From JBDKVA01 sp039679375 (GTDB lineage: Bacteria > Bacillota > Clostridia > Acetivibrionales > DTU013): DNA of 64,000 nucleotides. The notes under the pieces are model-generated. The model searched no databases and was not told where the DNA came from. It was given only the letters and a program-made list of their open reading frames with translations. Below, piece after piece: positions 9,222 to 18,772 of this stretch. Location of the stretch: the NCBI GenBank assembly GCA_039679375.1, contig JBDKVA010000207.1, positions 1-64,000 of the forward strand, written 5' to 3'. Positions within the stretch are counted from its first letter, which is position 1. Each line of letters starts with the position of its first letter. The position numbers and the translations under genes were made by a program.

Positions 9222-10730
9222 ATGAGGAAAAAGGCTCAGAACGAGATTTCGGATTTTAAAATACTGGTGGTTGATGATGAGATTGGCATCATTGATTCGC
9301 TTTCAGTGGTACTTAAACGGAGCGGATATCATTTTACAGGTATCGTAGACCCGATAGAGGCAATTGAAAGAGTCAAAGCAGAGCATTTCGACCTGATGAT
9401 TCTGGACTTCCTGATGTATCCGATACACGGGGATAAAGTCGTACAGACCATAAGAGAATTTAACACGGAACTGTATATATTACTGCTTACCGGCCACAAG
9501 GATCTTGCGCCGCCCCTTGAAACGATCAGGGCGCTGGACATACAGGGATACTGTGAAAAGAGTGACCGTTTTGATCAGCTGTTGCTCCTTGTCGAATCAG
9601 GAATAAAGTCCATATCGCAGATGAGGACGATTAAGAAATTTCGAGATGGCCTGAATGAGATATTGCAGGCTGTCCCTAAAATATATTCACTCCAGCCGAT
9701 CGACTCCATACTCGAAGATATTCTGACAGAAATTATGCCGTTGGTAGATAGTGAAAATGCATTTATTCTTGTAGATAATACGACAGATATTACTGAAGGA
9801 AATAAGAGCATATTTAAGGGTATCGGCAAATATAAGGCCGAAATCAATTATTTCATGGAAATGCTCAACCCAAGCCTGATGGAGCACATAGGCTTTGCAA
9901 GAATAACCAAGCAGGTGGTAAAGCTCGAGCAGGGAGTTATATTGCCGCTGATCAATGAATTTCAGCAGGCGATCGGCGTAATATTTGTTGAAAGCAAAAA
10001 CATAGAAGAAGGCCTGAAGCTTCTTGAAATTTATTCAAATCAAGCAGCGTCTTCAATAAACAACGCATTTTTACATTCATTGGTCAATATGAAGAATGAA
10101 GAACTCAATAAAACGTATGATCAGCTGAAACTCAGATATATGGATACAATTGAAGCATTGAGGCAGGCTGTTGATGCAAAGGATATATATACCAGAGGCC
10201 ACTCTGACCGGGTTGCATATTACGCAGTCCGGATAGGCGAAGTCATGGACATGACGCCGGAGGATCTTGAAACGCTGAGGATCAGCGGAATATTCCATGA
10301 TGTCGGTAAAATCGGCACAGCTGATGACATTTTACTCAAAACAGATAAGCTGACCGATAAGGATCTGAAGGAGATTCAAAAGCATCCGACAAAAGGTGCA
10401 CGCATACTTTCAGCGGTTTCCATGTTTAGAGATGTGGTACCCGTTGTGAAAAGTCATCATGAAAGAATGGACGGGACCGGTTATCCGGATGGCCTTGAGA
10501 AGGATGCCATACCTCTGCTTGCCAGAATCATATCCGTCGCTGACGCGTTTGACGCAATGATGTCCGACAGGCTGTACAGGTCAAAGCTTAATCTTGAAGA
10601 AGCGAAACAGCAGCTCATTAACGGCGCAGGGACGCAGTTCGACAAGGATATTACTGCAATTTTCATTAAGCTTATTGATGGGACAGGCTACAGTGAAATG
10701 CTCAAAGAAACGGCGGCTACATATGAATAA
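9222..10730 (+). CDS. Response regulator with HD-GYP phosphodiesterase domain
   Basis: 502 residues. The N-terminal receiver (~8-125) has the acidic pair VVDDE and the phospho-acceptor Asp 62 in MILDF. A central ~150 residues resemble a GAF-like linker. The HD-GYP domain (~310-490) shows GHSDRVA, the metal-binding FHDVGK, SHHERMDGTGYPDG and VADAFDAM, all the hallmarks of an active c-di-GMP phosphodiesterase. It starts directly after the kinase stop (TAA-ATG), so the two are a coupled two-component system. The output is therefore expected to be lowered c-di-GMP rather than direct DNA binding. No DNA-binding domain is visible. Confidence 0.93.
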   Translation: MRKKAQNEISDFKILVVDDEIGIIDSLSVVLKRSGYHFTGIVDPIEAIERVKAEHFDLMILDFLMYPIHGDKVVQTIREFNTELYILLLTGHKDLAPPLETIRALDIQGYCEKSDRFDQLLLLVESGIKSISQMRTIKKFRDGLNEILQAVPKIYSLQPIDSILEDILTEIMPLVDSENAFILVDNTTDITEGNKSIFKGIGKYKAEINYFMEMLNPSLMEHIGFARITKQVVKLEQGVILPLINEFQQAIGVIFVESKNIEEGLKLLEIYSNQAASSINNAFLHSLVNMKNEELNKTYDQLKLRYMDTIEALRQAVDAKDIYTRGHSDRVAYYAVRIGEVMDMTPEDLETLRISGIFHDVGKIGTADDILLKTDKLTDKDLKEIQKHPTKGARILSAVSMFRDVVPVVKSHHERMDGTGYPDGLEKDAIPLLARIISVADAFDAMMSDRLYRSKLNLEEAKQQLINGAGTQFDKDITAIFIKLIDGTGYSEMLKETAATYE

Positions 10731-10765
10731 ATCAGAGGTATAAGCAAATAAATCAGAGGCATAAG
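10726..10765 (+). repeat. Two-copy 19-bp tandem repeat at HD-GYP stop
   Basis: Copies AATAAATCAGAGGTATAAG (10726-10744) and AATAAATCAGAGGCATAAG (10747-10765) differ at one base. The first includes the stop codon of the HD-GYP gene. Probably a slippage duplication. Confidence 0.7.
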
Positions 10766-10797
10766 ACCGGCAGGTTAAATATTCACAAATCTTATCC

Positions 10798-10840
10798 AAA
10801 CAATGCTCCCTGTGCAGGAAAGTGCAGGGGCATTGTTTTT
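10798..10840 (+). terminator. Rho-independent terminator after HD-GYP regulator
   Basis: Arms AACAATGCTCCCTGTGCA and TGCAGGGGCATTGTT form a long stem with a small bulge, followed by a run of T. It closes the synthetase/kinase/HD-GYP transcription unit and separates it from bipA. Confidence 0.85.
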
Positions 10841-10870
10841 AGATCCGGTTGACCACAGTAAATATATAAG

Positions 10871-10899
10871 TTGACATTGCAGGTTGTATACTTTAAAAT
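10871..10899 (+). promoter_or_regulatory. Sigma-A type promoter for bipA
   Basis: TTGACA at 10871-10876, a 17-base spacer, and TAAAAT at 10894-10899. It lies about 100 bases before the bipA start and after the previous terminator. Confidence 0.6.
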
Positions 10900-10998
10900 T
10901 TAACTTGCGGCTTTTACACAAAATGTTAAGAGTCTGCAAGACATGAAAAAGATCGATTAGGAGAATAATTTGCTTATAGGAAACGGAAGGGAATATTT

Positions 10999-12819
10999 GT
11001 GGCAGATAAAAGGGAAGATATACGAAATATTGCAATAATAGCACATGTAGATCATGGCAAAACTACACTCGTAGATGGCATGCTGCGCCAGAGCGGTATT
11101 TTCAGAGAAAATGAACAAGTCCAGGAAAGGGTTATGGACTCTAATGACCTGGAAAGAGAGCGTGGCATTACCATACTCGCAAAGAACACTTCTGTCCATT
11201 ATAAAGGTACAAAAATAAATATAGTCGACACCCCCGGGCACGCAGATTTTGGCGGAGAAGTTGAGCGTGTGCTCAAGATGGTGGACGGCGTTTTATTACT
11301 TGTCGATGCGTTTGAGGGACCGATGCCGCAGACCAGATTTGTTCTGCGTAAAGCATTGCAGCTGAATTTAAAGCCCATCGTCGTCGTTAATAAAATTGAC
11401 AGGCCGGAGGCGAGGCCTCTGGAAGTGGTTGATGAGGTGCTGGAACTCTTTATAGAATTGGGCGCCGATGATGATCAGCTCGAATTTCCTGTTATTTACG
11501 CATCCTCAAGAGAAGGTTATGCGGTGGTGGACCTGGAGGATGAGAGAAAAGGGCTTGAGCCGCTTTTAAAATGTATCATAGACAGTGTCCCGGCGCCGGT
11601 GGGTGAACTTGACAAACCGCTGCAGCTGCTGGTATCAAATATCGACTATGATGATTATGTCGGAAGGATTGCGATCGGCAGGATTGACAGAGGCAGCATC
11701 AAATCGGGTCAGCAATCCATAGTATGCAAAAAGGATGGAAAGACACAGACAGGTAAAATTAGTAAGCTCTATAAGTTTGAAGGCTTGAAGAGGGCTGAAG
11801 CGGCAGAGGCTTCACTGGGTGATATCGTTGCCGTATCAGGTTTTGCGGAGATCAATATCGGCGAAACCATATGTGATGTGAATGCACCGGAACCGTTGCC
11901 TTTCGTCAATATTGATGAGCCGACCATTCATATGACATTCAGCGTCAACAACAGTCCGTTTGCGGGGAAAGAAGGCACATATGTGACCTCCAGGCACCTT
12001 CGCGACAGACTGTTTAAAGAGCTTGAGACGAACGTCAGCATGCGGATCGAGGAGACTGAAACCCCGGATTCCTTCAAGGTATCAGGCAGGGGAGAGCTTC
12101 ATTTATCCATACTGATTGAAACAATGAGAAGACAGGGCTATGAATTTCAGGTCTCAAAACCAAAGGTTATCATGAAGGAAACCGATGGAGTGGAATATGA
12201 GCCAATGGAGCTTCTGATGATCGATGTTCCGGAAGAATTCATGGGCGTCGTCATGGAAAAGCTTGGTATCCGCAAGGCTGAGATGATCAATATGCACTCT
12301 GCTTCGGAAGGTTATATGAGGCTTGAATTCAATATTCCCGCAAGAGGCTTGATCGGCTATCGTTCCGAATTTTTGACGGATACAAAGGGCAATGGTATAA
12401 TGAATCATGTTTTTAACGGATATGAGCCCTATAAAGGTGATATTACCAGCAGGCCCAGAGGTTCGCTTGTTGCCTGGGAAGACGGGGAAGCTGTCACCTA
12501 TGGACTGTTTAATGCGCAGGAGAGAGGCAACCTGTTCATTACACCCGGTACGAAGGTATACGAAGGTATGGTTGTGGGCGAGAACGCCAGAAATGAAGAT
12601 ATTGTGGTGAACGTATGTAAAAAGAAGCATGTGACAAATATGCGTGCAGCAGGCTCTGACGAAGCATTGAGACTTACGACGCCGAGGATATTGAGCCTTG
12701 AACAGACTCTGGAGTTCATTTCGGACGATGAACTGGTGGAAGTGACCCCTAAAAACCTGAGGATCAGAAAAAGGATACTTAATACGGAATTGAGAGCAAA
12801 AGCAAGAAGTAAAATGTAG
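10999..12819 (+). CDS. bipA: Translational GTPase BipA/TypA
   Basis: 606 residues, the normal family length. The G domain shows AHVDHGKTT (G1), the RERGITI switch region, DTPGHADF (G3) and NKID (G4), followed by EF-G-like domains and the BipA-specific C-terminal domain (ARGLIGYRSEF, RPRGSLVA). It is a ribosome-associated GTPase involved in 50S assembly and stress or cold adaptation. Translation starts at GTG, supported by GGAAGGGAA just upstream and by the conserved N-terminus ADKREDIRNIAIIAHVDHGK. It stands as a single gene with its own promoter. Confidence 0.97.
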   Translation: MADKREDIRNIAIIAHVDHGKTTLVDGMLRQSGIFRENEQVQERVMDSNDLERERGITILAKNTSVHYKGTKINIVDTPGHADFGGEVERVLKMVDGVLLLVDAFEGPMPQTRFVLRKALQLNLKPIVVVNKIDRPEARPLEVVDEVLELFIELGADDDQLEFPVIYASSREGYAVVDLEDERKGLEPLLKCIIDSVPAPVGELDKPLQLLVSNIDYDDYVGRIAIGRIDRGSIKSGQQSIVCKKDGKTQTGKISKLYKFEGLKRAEAAEASLGDIVAVSGFAEINIGETICDVNAPEPLPFVNIDEPTIHMTFSVNNSPFAGKEGTYVTSRHLRDRLFKELETNVSMRIEETETPDSFKVSGRGELHLSILIETMRRQGYEFQVSKPKVIMKETDGVEYEPMELLMIDVPEEFMGVVMEKLGIRKAEMINMHSASEGYMRLEFNIPARGLIGYRSEFLTDTKGNGIMNHVFNGYEPYKGDITSRPRGSLVAWEDGEAVTYGLFNAQERGNLFITPGTKVYEGMVVGENARNEDIVVNVCKKKHVTNMRAAGSDEALRLTTPRILSLEQTLEFISDDELVEVTPKNLRIRKRILNTELRAKARSKM

Positions 12820-12922
12820 AAAAATGTATTTATAAACCTTTACATTAATGACATATTAATAAATTGGTAAAGCTATGCAACTAATTCAGGTTTCCTGAAG
12901 TCAAAGATCAGGAGGTGGTTTA

Positions 12923-14041
12923 ATGAAAAGACAAAATACGCAAGCTCCAAAAAAAGTCAAAAAAAAGAAAAAAATGCGACTTGCTTTCTGGCTGCTGGTT
13001 TTGCTGATCTGCGCTGCAACAACAGTAATCTTTGCTACCATTTCCTATGATTATGTGATTAAGAATCATCTGGAGGCCAGCAAAAATGAACCGGTAGTTG
13101 TTGATGAGGCGGAAGGTGTAGAGTTTGTTATTGAAAGAGGCGCCAGTACTACGCAGATAGCTAAAAACCTTATGGATCAGGGTCTTATAAAGAATGAGAG
13201 CATATTCAAGCTGCTTTCAAAGATAAACGGATACGATATGACGTACCAGTCAGGCACTCATATAATAAGCAAAAAACTGAGTTATGATGATATTATGAGA
13301 GTCCTTTCAAGTGAACCGGCCACGAGAATGGTAACTATTCCTGAAGGCAAGACCTTTTTACAGGCTGTGGATATCCTTTATGAAAAGAAAATCATCAAAG
13401 ACAAGGCAAGCTTTATAAAAGCAGCCAATACTGAAGAATTTGACTACGATTTTCTCAAGGATCTGCCAAAAAGGGAAAACAGGCTGGAAGGCTACCTTTT
13501 CCCGGATACATATGAGTTCGACCGCAATGTAAGCGAAAGACAGGTCATTGCCAAGATGCTCGACAATTTTGACAGAAAATTCAAAGCTGAATACAGGGAT
13601 ATGATCAGTAAATTAAAAAATGAAATGACATTGGATAAAGTCGTTATAATGGCATCCCTGATCGAGAGGGAAGCAAAGGATCCCGACGACCGTTATATGA
13701 TAGCCGGCGTACTTTACAACAGACTGACCAGCAAGGATAAGACCTTAAGGAAGCTGCAGGTTGACGCGACGATACAATATATTATGCTGAAGAAGACAGG
13801 GACATATAAGGACAGGATTTTGTATGCCGACCTGGAGATTGACGATCCTTATAACACCTACAAATATGAAGGCCTTCCGCCAGGACCGATCTGCTGCCCG
13901 GGTGAAGCTTCCATCAAAGCTGCCCTGAATCCGGATGTCACGAAAAATCTATACTATGTAGCCAAAGGCGACGGCAGCCACGAATTCTCCGAAACCTTTG
14001 CACAACATCAGGCGGCAATCAAGAAATACGGTACGAAATAA
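12923..14041 (+). CDS. mltG: Endolytic transglycosylase MltG
   Basis: 372 residues: a Lys-rich cytoplasmic start, one membrane helix (~residues 18-42), a LysM-like segment, then the YceG domain. The catalytic Glu is in SLIEREAKD (about residue 248), and the conserved EGYLFPDTY and YNTYKYEGLPPGPI blocks are present. MltG cleaves nascent peptidoglycan strands at the membrane. AGGAGGTGG precedes the ATG. It heads a cluster with trmR and trhP in the same order as Bacillus yrrL-yrrM-yrrN. Confidence 0.95.
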   Translation: MKRQNTQAPKKVKKKKKMRLAFWLLVLLICAATTVIFATISYDYVIKNHLEASKNEPVVVDEAEGVEFVIERGASTTQIAKNLMDQGLIKNESIFKLLSKINGYDMTYQSGTHIISKKLSYDDIMRVLSSEPATRMVTIPEGKTFLQAVDILYEKKIIKDKASFIKAANTEEFDYDFLKDLPKRENRLEGYLFPDTYEFDRNVSERQVIAKMLDNFDRKFKAEYRDMISKLKNEMTLDKVVIMASLIEREAKDPDDRYMIAGVLYNRLTSKDKTLRKLQVDATIQYIMLKKTGTYKDRILYADLEIDDPYNTYKYEGLPPGPICCPGEASIKAALNPDVTKNLYYVAKGDGSHEFSETFAQHQAAIKKYGTK

Positions 14042-14051
14042 AGGTGCTTCA

Positions 14052-14711
14052 ATGGCCAATCAGGATTTAACTAATGAGTATATCCGAAATACTTTAAAGC
14101 AAAGCAAGGGCTTGATGAAAGAACTTGAGCAATATGCGAAAGAGCATCATGTACCTGTGATTACTCCTGAGGTCGCCCATCTGTTGACCATCCTTGGCAG
14201 GCTTGTAAGGCCTTTTCGCATATTGGAGATCGGTACCGCCATAGGCTATTCCTCCATTTTGCTTGCCGGCATTTTAGCGTCGGGAGGCAGGATCGACACC
14301 ATAGAAAGGCAGGAGGAAATGCTTCTGAAAGCCCGGGAAAATATTAAAAAAGCGGGACTTGAGAATACTATAAGTATTATAGCCGGGGATGCGCAGGAGG
14401 TTCTCGGATGCCTGGACAAACAGTATGACATGATTTTCATGGATGCTGCCAAGGGGCAATATCCGGAATTCCTGCCGGAGTGCCTTAGAATGCTGAAAAA
14501 AGGCGGCCTGCTGGTATCGGATAATGTGCTGTACAAAGGTATGGTAGCCAGTGACGAATTGGTTGCGAGAAGGAAAAAAACGATCGTAAACAGGATGCGT
14601 ACCTATCTGGACAGCCTGTGTGAAAATCCGGAACTGGAAACAAGCATTCTGTCCGTGGGCGACGGGGTGGCTCTTTCCTATAAGCTGACGGAAACGGAGA
14701 AACATGAATAG
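14052..14711 (+). CDS. trmR: tRNA 5-hydroxyuridine methyltransferase TrmR-like
   Basis: A SAM-dependent methyltransferase of the O-methyltransferase-3 family, about 219 residues. Motif I is LEIGTAIGYSS, the acidic motif is IIAGDAQEV, and the metal-site region FMDAAKGQY and DNVLYKG are present. The frame is open back to 13998, inside mltG, but the ATG at 14052 follows AAGGTG at good distance and gives the usual N-terminus. The Bacillus homologue YrrM methylates 5-hydroxyuridine at tRNA position 34. The adjacent U32 gene, which makes the hydroxyuridine, supports this reading over a catechol-type methyltransferase. Confidence 0.88.
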   Translation: MANQDLTNEYIRNTLKQSKGLMKELEQYAKEHHVPVITPEVAHLLTILGRLVRPFRILEIGTAIGYSSILLAGILASGGRIDTIERQEEMLLKARENIKKAGLENTISIIAGDAQEVLGCLDKQYDMIFMDAAKGQYPEFLPECLRMLKKGGLLVSDNVLYKGMVASDELVARRKKTIVNRMRTYLDSLCENPELETSILSVGDGVALSYKLTETEKHE

Positions 14712-15963
14712 AATAGAGAAGTCAAAAGCAAAAATAGAGCTGTTGGCACCGGCAGGAAATCTTGAAAAGCTGAAGATGGCAGTTATCTATGGTGCGGATG
14801 CGGTTTACCTTGGCGGCGAAGAATTCGGACTGAGGGCTGCTGCCGGTAATTTCAACCGGGAGGAATTGTCTGAAGGTATTCATTTTGCACATTTCCGTGG
14901 TAAAAAAGTTTATCTGACAATGAATATCATACCTCACAACGAAGACTTTGAAGGTATGCCTGAATATATACGCCAGGTGAAGGAAGCCGGAGTGGATGCG
15001 GTTATTTTTTCCGATCCGGGCATATTTGATATGCTGCGCCAGGAAGCGCCTGAAATAGAGCTTCACCTCAGCACACAAGCGAATAATACCAACTGGAGAA
15101 GTGCTGCATTCTGGCACAGGATGGGTGTTAAAAGGATCATACTTGCCAGGGAATTGTCACTTGATGAAATAAGCGAGATCCGTCAAAAGGTACCGGAAGA
15201 GCTGGAACTCGAGATGTTTGTACATGGCTCAATGTGCATTTCCTACTCCGGCAGATGCCTTTTGAGCAATTACATGGCGGATCGCGACTCCAACCGCGGC
15301 CTCTGTGCGCATCCATGCAGGTGGAAATATTATCTTATGGAGGAAAAGAGGCCGGGTGAGTACATGCCGGTGTTTGAAAATGAGCGCGGAACGTATATAT
15401 TCAATTCAAAGGATCTTTGTCTGGTTGGACACATACCGGAAATCATCGGCAGCGGAATAACAAGCCTGAAGATAGAGGGCAGGATGAAAAGCTCATATTA
15501 TGTTGCGACCGTGATCAAGGCATATCGTGAAGCGCTGGATGCATATACCGCAGACCCGGCAAACTACAGGTACGACAAAATATGGATCGAAGAAATGTCA
15601 AAGGCAAGCCACCGTGAATATACTACCGGTTTCTATCTTGGCAAGCCTACGGGGAAGGACCAGATTTACGAGTCCGGCGCCTATATAAGGGAATATGATT
15701 TTGTCGGCATGGTCATGTCGTATGATGCCGCTTCAGGAATAGCATTGATCGAGCAGAGAAATAGGTTTGCAATCGGTGAAGAGCTTGAGGTAGTGCCTCC
15801 AAAGGGCCCGTACCGCGTTCAGAGGGTGACTTCCATGAAGAATGCGGATGGTGTAGAAATAGATGTGGCGCCGCATCCGCAGATGACGGTATATATGAAA
15901 ATGGACGCCCCGGTTGAACCATATACGATGCTGAGGCGAGAAGGTAAAAAAAATACTTTATGA
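14704..15963 (+). CDS. trhP: U32 family tRNA hydroxylation protein TrhP-like
   Basis: 419 residues of the U32 'peptidase' family. ELLAPAGNLEKLK starts the TIM-barrel-like domain; the signature HGSMCISYSGRCLLSNY (about residues 176-192) and the cysteines in GLCAHPCRWKY are likely Fe-S ligands. TrhP-type proteins make 5-hydroxyuridine at tRNA position 34, the substrate of TrmR. The ATG overlaps the trmR end by 8 bases, showing tight coupling. Bacillus has two paralogues in this operon; here there is one. Confidence 0.88.
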   Translation: MNRIEKSKAKIELLAPAGNLEKLKMAVIYGADAVYLGGEEFGLRAAAGNFNREELSEGIHFAHFRGKKVYLTMNIIPHNEDFEGMPEYIRQVKEAGVDAVIFSDPGIFDMLRQEAPEIELHLSTQANNTNWRSAAFWHRMGVKRIILARELSLDEISEIRQKVPEELELEMFVHGSMCISYSGRCLLSNYMADRDSNRGLCAHPCRWKYYLMEEKRPGEYMPVFENERGTYIFNSKDLCLVGHIPEIIGSGITSLKIEGRMKSSYYVATVIKAYREALDAYTADPANYRYDKIWIEEMSKASHREYTTGFYLGKPTGKDQIYESGAYIREYDFVGMVMSYDAASGIALIEQRNRFAIGEELEVVPPKGPYRVQRVTSMKNADGVEIDVAPHPQMTVYMKMDAPVEPYTMLRREGKKNTL

Positions 15964-16072
15964 TCTGCTGCCGTCACCTGACTTAATTGTTATCGGCTTA
16001 CTTGTATGCAGCTTGTATATTGACCCCATTCAACGGCAAGAATATCCATAATACCGAAGAAGGGGTTTTGTT

Positions 16073-17815
16073 ATGTCGATAAAAAGGGCATATGCCTTAT
16101 ATGCTGCATTTTTCACCATATTTATCATATTAGTGGCCAAAGTTGCCTACATACAATTTTTTTCAAGCAAGTCGCTTGCTGAATCAGCTTTTCATCAAAG
16201 ACTGTCCAATAATACCATTGAGAGCCTGCGCGGCAATATTTTCGACCGGAACGGGATACCATTTACAAACAGGGAGCAGCGGTATACCGCTTTTATTAAG
16301 TCAGCTTACGTACCGGAATCAGTCAGTGATCGTGGAAAAGTGTGCGCTGCGCTTGGCATTGAAGCTGACGCCCTTAACAATCTGACAGCAAAAAATAATC
16401 CGCTGACGATCGAGACGAATCGGGAGGGCAGCGATGCAATCCTGAAAATGAATACGGACTGGGTCACTATTGTGCATTCATTAAATCGTTATGACAGCGG
16501 CACGTTGGCAAAGCACGTGATCGGTTACTTAAGCGGTAAGGATAAAATCGGACAGGCTGGGATCGAGAAGGCTTATGATAAAGAACTGGGAAACAATTCA
16601 ACCTTCGAGATCGGTGCGGTGACGGATGCTTCGAAAAAGCCGATCAAAGGGCTGGGCTACAGGATAAAAAGCTGGAGTGCCGAGGACAGCCTGCATATTA
16701 AATTGACGCTGGATTATCATATTCAAAAGCTCGTGGAAGAAGCTATGGAGAAAAATGGCATTTCGGGAGCGGTCGTCGTAGAAGATGTTGTAACAGGTGA
16801 TATACTGGCTATGGCCAGTAAGCCTGACTTTGACCAGGAATCTATTGAAAATTATCTTAACAGCAGCGGCAATGAGCTTTTCAATAAAGCGACTGCTGCA
16901 TACAATCTGGGCTCCGTGTTCAAGATCATTGATGCTGCAGCTTTGTATGAGAATATGGATACACTGCAGGGTAAGTTTTATAAGCCCAATCAGTATTTGA
17001 GCCCGTATATGGGCTATGATACGGAATATGATATGAATAGCCAGGTAATTCCGGAGGATTATTTCAATCTGGATCATTACGAATGTACCGGCTCCGTGAA
17101 TATCAACGGACTTATTTTCAAATGTTCCTCCTATTTGAGCGGCGGGCATGGCGCGATGAACCTGGAGCAGGCTTTTGCCGTATCCTGCAACTCTTACTTC
17201 ATTGAAATGTCTCAAAGGATCGGCTACAAGAACCTGATTGCAATGGCGCAAAAATTCGGGCTCGGTACGGTAACGGGCATCTCCTATCAGGGCGTAAGCG
17301 AAGCCGGGGGCAGTCTTCCGCCGATCGACAGCTATTATAGCAAGGCTGATATAGCCAATCTTGCCATCGGCCAGGGAGTGCTCCTGGCAACTCCTTTGCA
17401 GGTGGCGGACATGGTTGCGACGGTAGCGAACGGCGGCATAAAAAACGGGGTAAACATCGTAGATTCGGTAGTGGACGGGGAAGACCGCGTCGTAAGGGAA
17501 GTCCGTGCGGAAGAGGGAAAGCGGATCATCTCTAAAAGTACGGCGGATAAAATCAAAAGCCTTATGAAAGCCGTCACGGATTACGGCACTGGTAAAGAAG
17601 CGGGCATGGCCTACTACGGCGGAGCAGGCGGAAAGACAGGCAGCGCCGAGACCGGCACGAAGGGCGTGGTCCATGCATGGTTTGCAGGATACTTCCCGTC
17701 TGTCGAGCCCAAATATTCCATCGCCGTATTTGTTGAAAACGGATTGTACGGCGGAAAGACGGCAGCGCCCGTATTCGCAGATATCGCCATGGGCATGGCA
17801 AAGCTGGGGTATTGA
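16073..17815 (+). CDS. Class B penicillin-binding protein (transpeptidase)
   Basis: 580 residues with a short cytoplasmic start and one N-terminal membrane helix, then a PBP dimerisation-like region (SLRGNIFDRNG) and a transpeptidase domain. The active-site triad is visible: SVFK (Ser 281), SCN (about 371) and KTG (about 521). It cross-links peptidoglycan outside the membrane. It has no C-terminal PASTA domain, so it is not a full-length SpoVD/PBP2x type; a minor or sporulation PBP is likely. It follows trhP after ~110 bases with a weak TTGACC-N17-TATCCA match at 16020-16048. The start has AAGGGG upstream. Confidence 0.92.
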   Translation: MSIKRAYALYAAFFTIFIILVAKVAYIQFFSSKSLAESAFHQRLSNNTIESLRGNIFDRNGIPFTNREQRYTAFIKSAYVPESVSDRGKVCAALGIEADALNNLTAKNNPLTIETNREGSDAILKMNTDWVTIVHSLNRYDSGTLAKHVIGYLSGKDKIGQAGIEKAYDKELGNNSTFEIGAVTDASKKPIKGLGYRIKSWSAEDSLHIKLTLDYHIQKLVEEAMEKNGISGAVVVEDVVTGDILAMASKPDFDQESIENYLNSSGNELFNKATAAYNLGSVFKIIDAAALYENMDTLQGKFYKPNQYLSPYMGYDTEYDMNSQVIPEDYFNLDHYECTGSVNINGLIFKCSSYLSGGHGAMNLEQAFAVSCNSYFIEMSQRIGYKNLIAMAQKFGLGTVTGISYQGVSEAGGSLPPIDSYYSKADIANLAIGQGVLLATPLQVADMVATVANGGIKNGVNIVDSVVDGEDRVVREVRAEEGKRIISKSTADKIKSLMKAVTDYGTGKEAGMAYYGGAGGKTGSAETGTKGVVHAWFAGYFPSVEPKYSIAVFVENGLYGGKTAAPVFADIAMGMAKLGY

Positions 17816-17817
17816 AT

Positions 17818-17852
17818 AAGGTAATCGTGATTAAGGTAATCACGATTACCTT
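17818..17852. repeat. Perfect 15-bp inverted repeat
   Basis: AAGGTAATCGTGATT, a 5-base loop, then AATCACGATTACCTT, starting 2 bases after the PBP stop. No T-run follows on either strand. It lies between convergent genes and could act as a transcript end or a protein-binding palindrome. Confidence 0.65.
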
Positions 17853-18124
17853 AAGTTCAAGTTCCATATTATCCGCCCATTTGACAATATAAGATTTCGT
17901 ATTTGTATTCTTCTATTGCTGATGTTGATTTTTTAGATAAAGACAATTTCATACCTGATAGTGTTGGTTGAAGTACTCGTGAAAGTTTTTGGTATAATGT
18001 ATGAAACTTGTTGAATATATAAAAGTTCCACAACTCTCTCAGAAATTTTCGACTTTCATAGCTCCCGGAACGGCAGGGAGATAAATTTATTTCGCATAAT
18101 ATCAGCTATTCATAATAGAAAGAC
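17853..18124. other. Gene-free AT-rich stretch
   Basis: No supported coding region on either strand. A TATAAT at 17993-17998 on the + strand has only a poor -35 (TTGAAG, 19-base spacer) and no ORF after it. A short hairpin-like GCTCCC...GGGAG lies near 18060-18082. It may be decayed sequence. Confidence 0.4.
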
Positions 18125-18772
18125 CTATATAATGCCAATATCCTTCGGATTGATTATATCAATAACCTCTATAAACCCCTCAAAAAGGCATTCTTCCTCA
18201 ACTCTGTTAATTCCAGTTGTACCTGCCCAATATTTAAAGGCCTCTTGTCTTATAAAATCCAGCCTGTTTGTATTAATCATCAAATATTGCTGATTTGCTC
18301 TATGTAGCTTTCCTGTAATCTTTAATTTTAATATAGCTCCATTTTTCCCTAATGTATTCCACCAGTACCGCAAGCAATCAGTGTCATCAGGAATAACCCA
18401 AAGTCCTCTATATCTTGAAGGACGATCAGGGAAAAAATCTTTCCGTACTTCTTCAAAAATAACTTCCCTTGTAAAGCGTAAGTAGTAATTTAACGTTTCC
18501 GCAACTTCGGCAAGTGTTTTATTTGTGTTAAAGTGATAAAATTCACTTATAACTGGGTTTTTAATTCCAGTTTTATTGTAATTTAACACATCCTCTGCTA
18601 TAGAATTTATATTATAGAGTTTCTCAGTCCTTGGATCTTTTACAGCATTCCCAGTAATATCAAAATAACTAACAAAAGGATTTTTGCTTTTTCCAATAAA
18701 ATACGTTTCGCCCTTGTTCCATTTACCATTACGCTAAATATGGTAATAAATAAGATTCTCAATGCAATCCAT
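18125..18772 (-). pseudogene. Hypothetical protein gene interrupted by an amber codon
   Basis: The reading frame continues upstream of the GTG at 18589 to an ATG at 18770-18772 preceded by AAAGGAGAGG, an excellent ribosome site. Reading from there gives MDCIENLIYYHI, then TAG (18734-18736, codon 13), then RNGKWNKGETYFIG and on to the end without further stops (216 codons including the final stop). The product resembles small DUF2441-like proteins of unknown function; this family call is from memory and weak. One point mutation from Gln, Lys, Trp or a similar codon would explain the break. It may be a recent pseudogene, a sequencing error, or re-initiated at the internal GTG. Confidence 0.7.

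Noticed and set aside
16598..17674. 358-codon open frame on the minus strand within the PBP gene
   Set aside because: It lies antisense to a gene with all three transpeptidase motifs, has no recognisable domain and no ribosome site; it is a codon-bias shadow.
18125..18589. Intact 154-residue gene starting at GTG 18589
   Set aside because: The GTG is an internal codon; an upstream ATG with a strong ribosome site and conserved-looking frame is separated only by one TAG.
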